DNA of 48,389 nt from JBBDXA01 sp040902585 (GTDB lineage Bacteria > Planctomycetota > Phycisphaerae > Phycisphaerales > Phycisphaeraceae): NCBI GenBank assembly GCA_040902585.1, contig JBBDXA010000032.1, forward strand, positions 1 through 48,389, in the 5' to 3' direction. The position numbers were made by a program, and so were the translations under genes. Shown in pieces: positions 47,597 through 48,389 of this stretch. Under the pieces are notes generated by a model that was given only the letters and a program-made list of their open reading frames with translations, did no database searches and was not told where the DNA came from. The first letter of the stretch is position 1. The number at the start of each line of letters is the position of its first letter.

Positions 47597-48389
47597 CTAC
47601 GGCAACCCCGCCTTTTCATAGGGCTTCTGCTGCTGGTCGAGAAGGATGGCCAGCAGCTCTTCGCGGCGGTAGGGGACCATGCGTTCAAGCACAGCAGTAA
47701 AGGTGCGCCAGGCGTCGCGGGCGAATTTCAGTTTGGAGCAGTGGATCGCACGGAGCAGGTGGCGATGGCGCGCGGTCAGGCCGGTGATCAGGGTGACGAA
47801 CATGGTGCGAAGCCGCAAGCGGCGAAGGTTGCGGCGGAGGAAGTTGAAGTCAGCGAACTCGGTGGTGAGTCGTTCACTGTGGAAGGCGATGTGACATTCG
47901 TGATCGTGGATGGCCTGGGTGAGGAGGCCGCGCAGGGTTTCGTCTTGTGTCGCGGCGAGAAGGAGCCGACTCATGGCGAGGGCGGCGATCTCACTCAACA
48001 ACAAGATAGACAGTTCGAAGCGCAGGCCCAGGGGGCGGATGAGGCTGCGGGTGAGGGCGCGGTTGAAGCCGCCGGGCCTGCCGATGAGGTTGCGGAGGGC
48101 AAGGTACTTGCGGGCGATGTCGGCATGCCACTGCTCTTCCTTGACGAAGAGACGCAGGGATTGAATATAGGCGGGGTCGGTGGCGCACTCGGTCGTGGCC
48201 CAGGCGAGCAGGCGGTCGCGGCTGGGGGTGTTGATCTCGCTGTTCCACGTGAGCCAGTCGGCGACGGGCTGGAGGTTGAGAGCACCATCCCGACAGGGTG
48301 GTGCTATTGGCGCATGACCGGCTGGGGCGCTGATGGCGGAGGAGGTGGTGGGGGCGCGGGGTGCGGCGGGGGCAGTAGGTGGTTGTGGG
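47597..48389 (-). CDS. Ferritin-like protein, 5' end outside the window
   Basis: The minus-strand frame is open from the window edge to a TAG at 47597, and no ATG, GTG or TTG occurs in frame before 48004. The helical part, about 230 residues, has two di-iron-like motifs: EEQWHADIARKYL and HDHECHIAFHSERL, about 87 residues apart. Only the first is a clean ExxH; in the second the spacing is His-x-x-His or Glu-x-His. This suggests a four-helix ferritin-like fold. Upstream of it a Pro/Ala-rich segment of about 35 residues spans the REP palindrome at 48281-48305. The start is therefore either outside the window or lost through frameshift. Confidence 0.6.
   Translation of the reverse strand, partial: PQPPTAPAAPRAPTTSSAISAPAGHAPIAPPCRDGALNLQPVADWLTWNSEINTPSRDRLLAWATTECATDPAYIQSLRLFVKEEQWHADIARKYLALRNLIGRPGGFNRALTRSLIRPLGLRFELSILLLSEIAALAMSRLLLAATQDETLRGLLTQAIHDHECHIAFHSERLTTEFADFNFLRRNLRRLRLRTMFVTLITGLTARHRHLLRAIHCSKLKFARDAWRTFTAVLERMVPYRREELLAILLDQQQKPYEKAGLP
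48281..48389. repeat. Second copy of the composite REP element, cut by the window edge
   Basis: The REP palindrome at 48281-48305 and the following G-rich sequence match 47459-47570 with scattered differences (both share GACCGGCTG, GGCGCTGATGGCGGAG and GGGGGCAGT in order). The two copies flank the ferritin-like gene as direct repeats. Confidence 0.8.

Overview
The window is GC-rich bacterial chromosome, by eye a little above 60 % GC, and almost certainly from the Planctomycetota, most likely a Phycisphaerae-like lineage. The evidence is the set of families almost confined to that phylum: a DUF1549/DUF1553 plus DUF1501 pair, a PVC-type heme-binding dehydrogenase with a CxxCH domain, secreted WD40 and Kelch proteins, a Tat-exported Gfo/Idh/MocA oxidoreductase and a DUF3500 protein. 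No tRNA, rRNA, transposase, phage gene or CRISPR array was seen.

Layout. 1-4.4 kb: an SGNH hydrolase cut by the left edge, an unknown 171-aa protein, an oxidoreductase, a TfoX-N protein and a Kelch protein. 4.4-9 kb: a minus-strand run of DUF1549/DUF1553, DUF1501, an aspartic protease and a WD40 protein. 9-11 kb: nagA and a secreted unknown. 11-14.6 kb: a heme pair, a fused HemD-HemE protein overlapping protoporphyrinogen oxidase. 14.9-23 kb: a deoxyhypusine-synthase-like enzyme, the large PVC heme-binding protein, a coiled-coil secreted protein, an alpha/beta hydrolase and a lipoprotein gamma-glutamyltransferase. 23-28 kb: two antitoxin genes, each followed by a broken toxin, with an aminotransferase, a thioredoxin-fold protein, a CE6-type esterase and a DUF29 protein. 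28-35 kb: manA, two small secreted proteins (one tyrosine-rich), an M50 protease, DUF3500, TM2 and an MFS transporter. 35.4-41.2 kb: a complete-looking SUF iron-sulfur operon, rrf2-sufB-sufC-sufD-rhodanese-sufE, without sufS. 41-48.4 kb: a sensor kinase, panD, a metal-binding lipoprotein, asd, a 700-bp palindrome-rich intergenic region, a duplicated YcxB-like membrane protein and a ferritin-like gene cut by the right edge.

The most unusual content is the repeats. At least four unrelated families of short structured repeats are scattered through the window, and several copies lie in frame inside conserved enzymes. (1) Heptamer-tandem elements built from GCGGATT and CCCTTGG units, open in all six frames, insert about 20-25 residues into HemE and into the PVC heme-binding protein, and occur in the HemD-HemE linker. 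(2) Palindromes of about 95-115 bp have outer arms that differ between copies but similar internal boxes; one copy adds 32 residues to gamma-glutamyltransferase just before its self-cleavage threonine. (3) 25-bp REP-like palindromes often occur as doublets, one next to a truncated ParE and one read in frame in the last gene. (4) Palindromes with a 10-bp period flank sufB. All calls rest on reading the sequence and on family knowledge; no searches were run.
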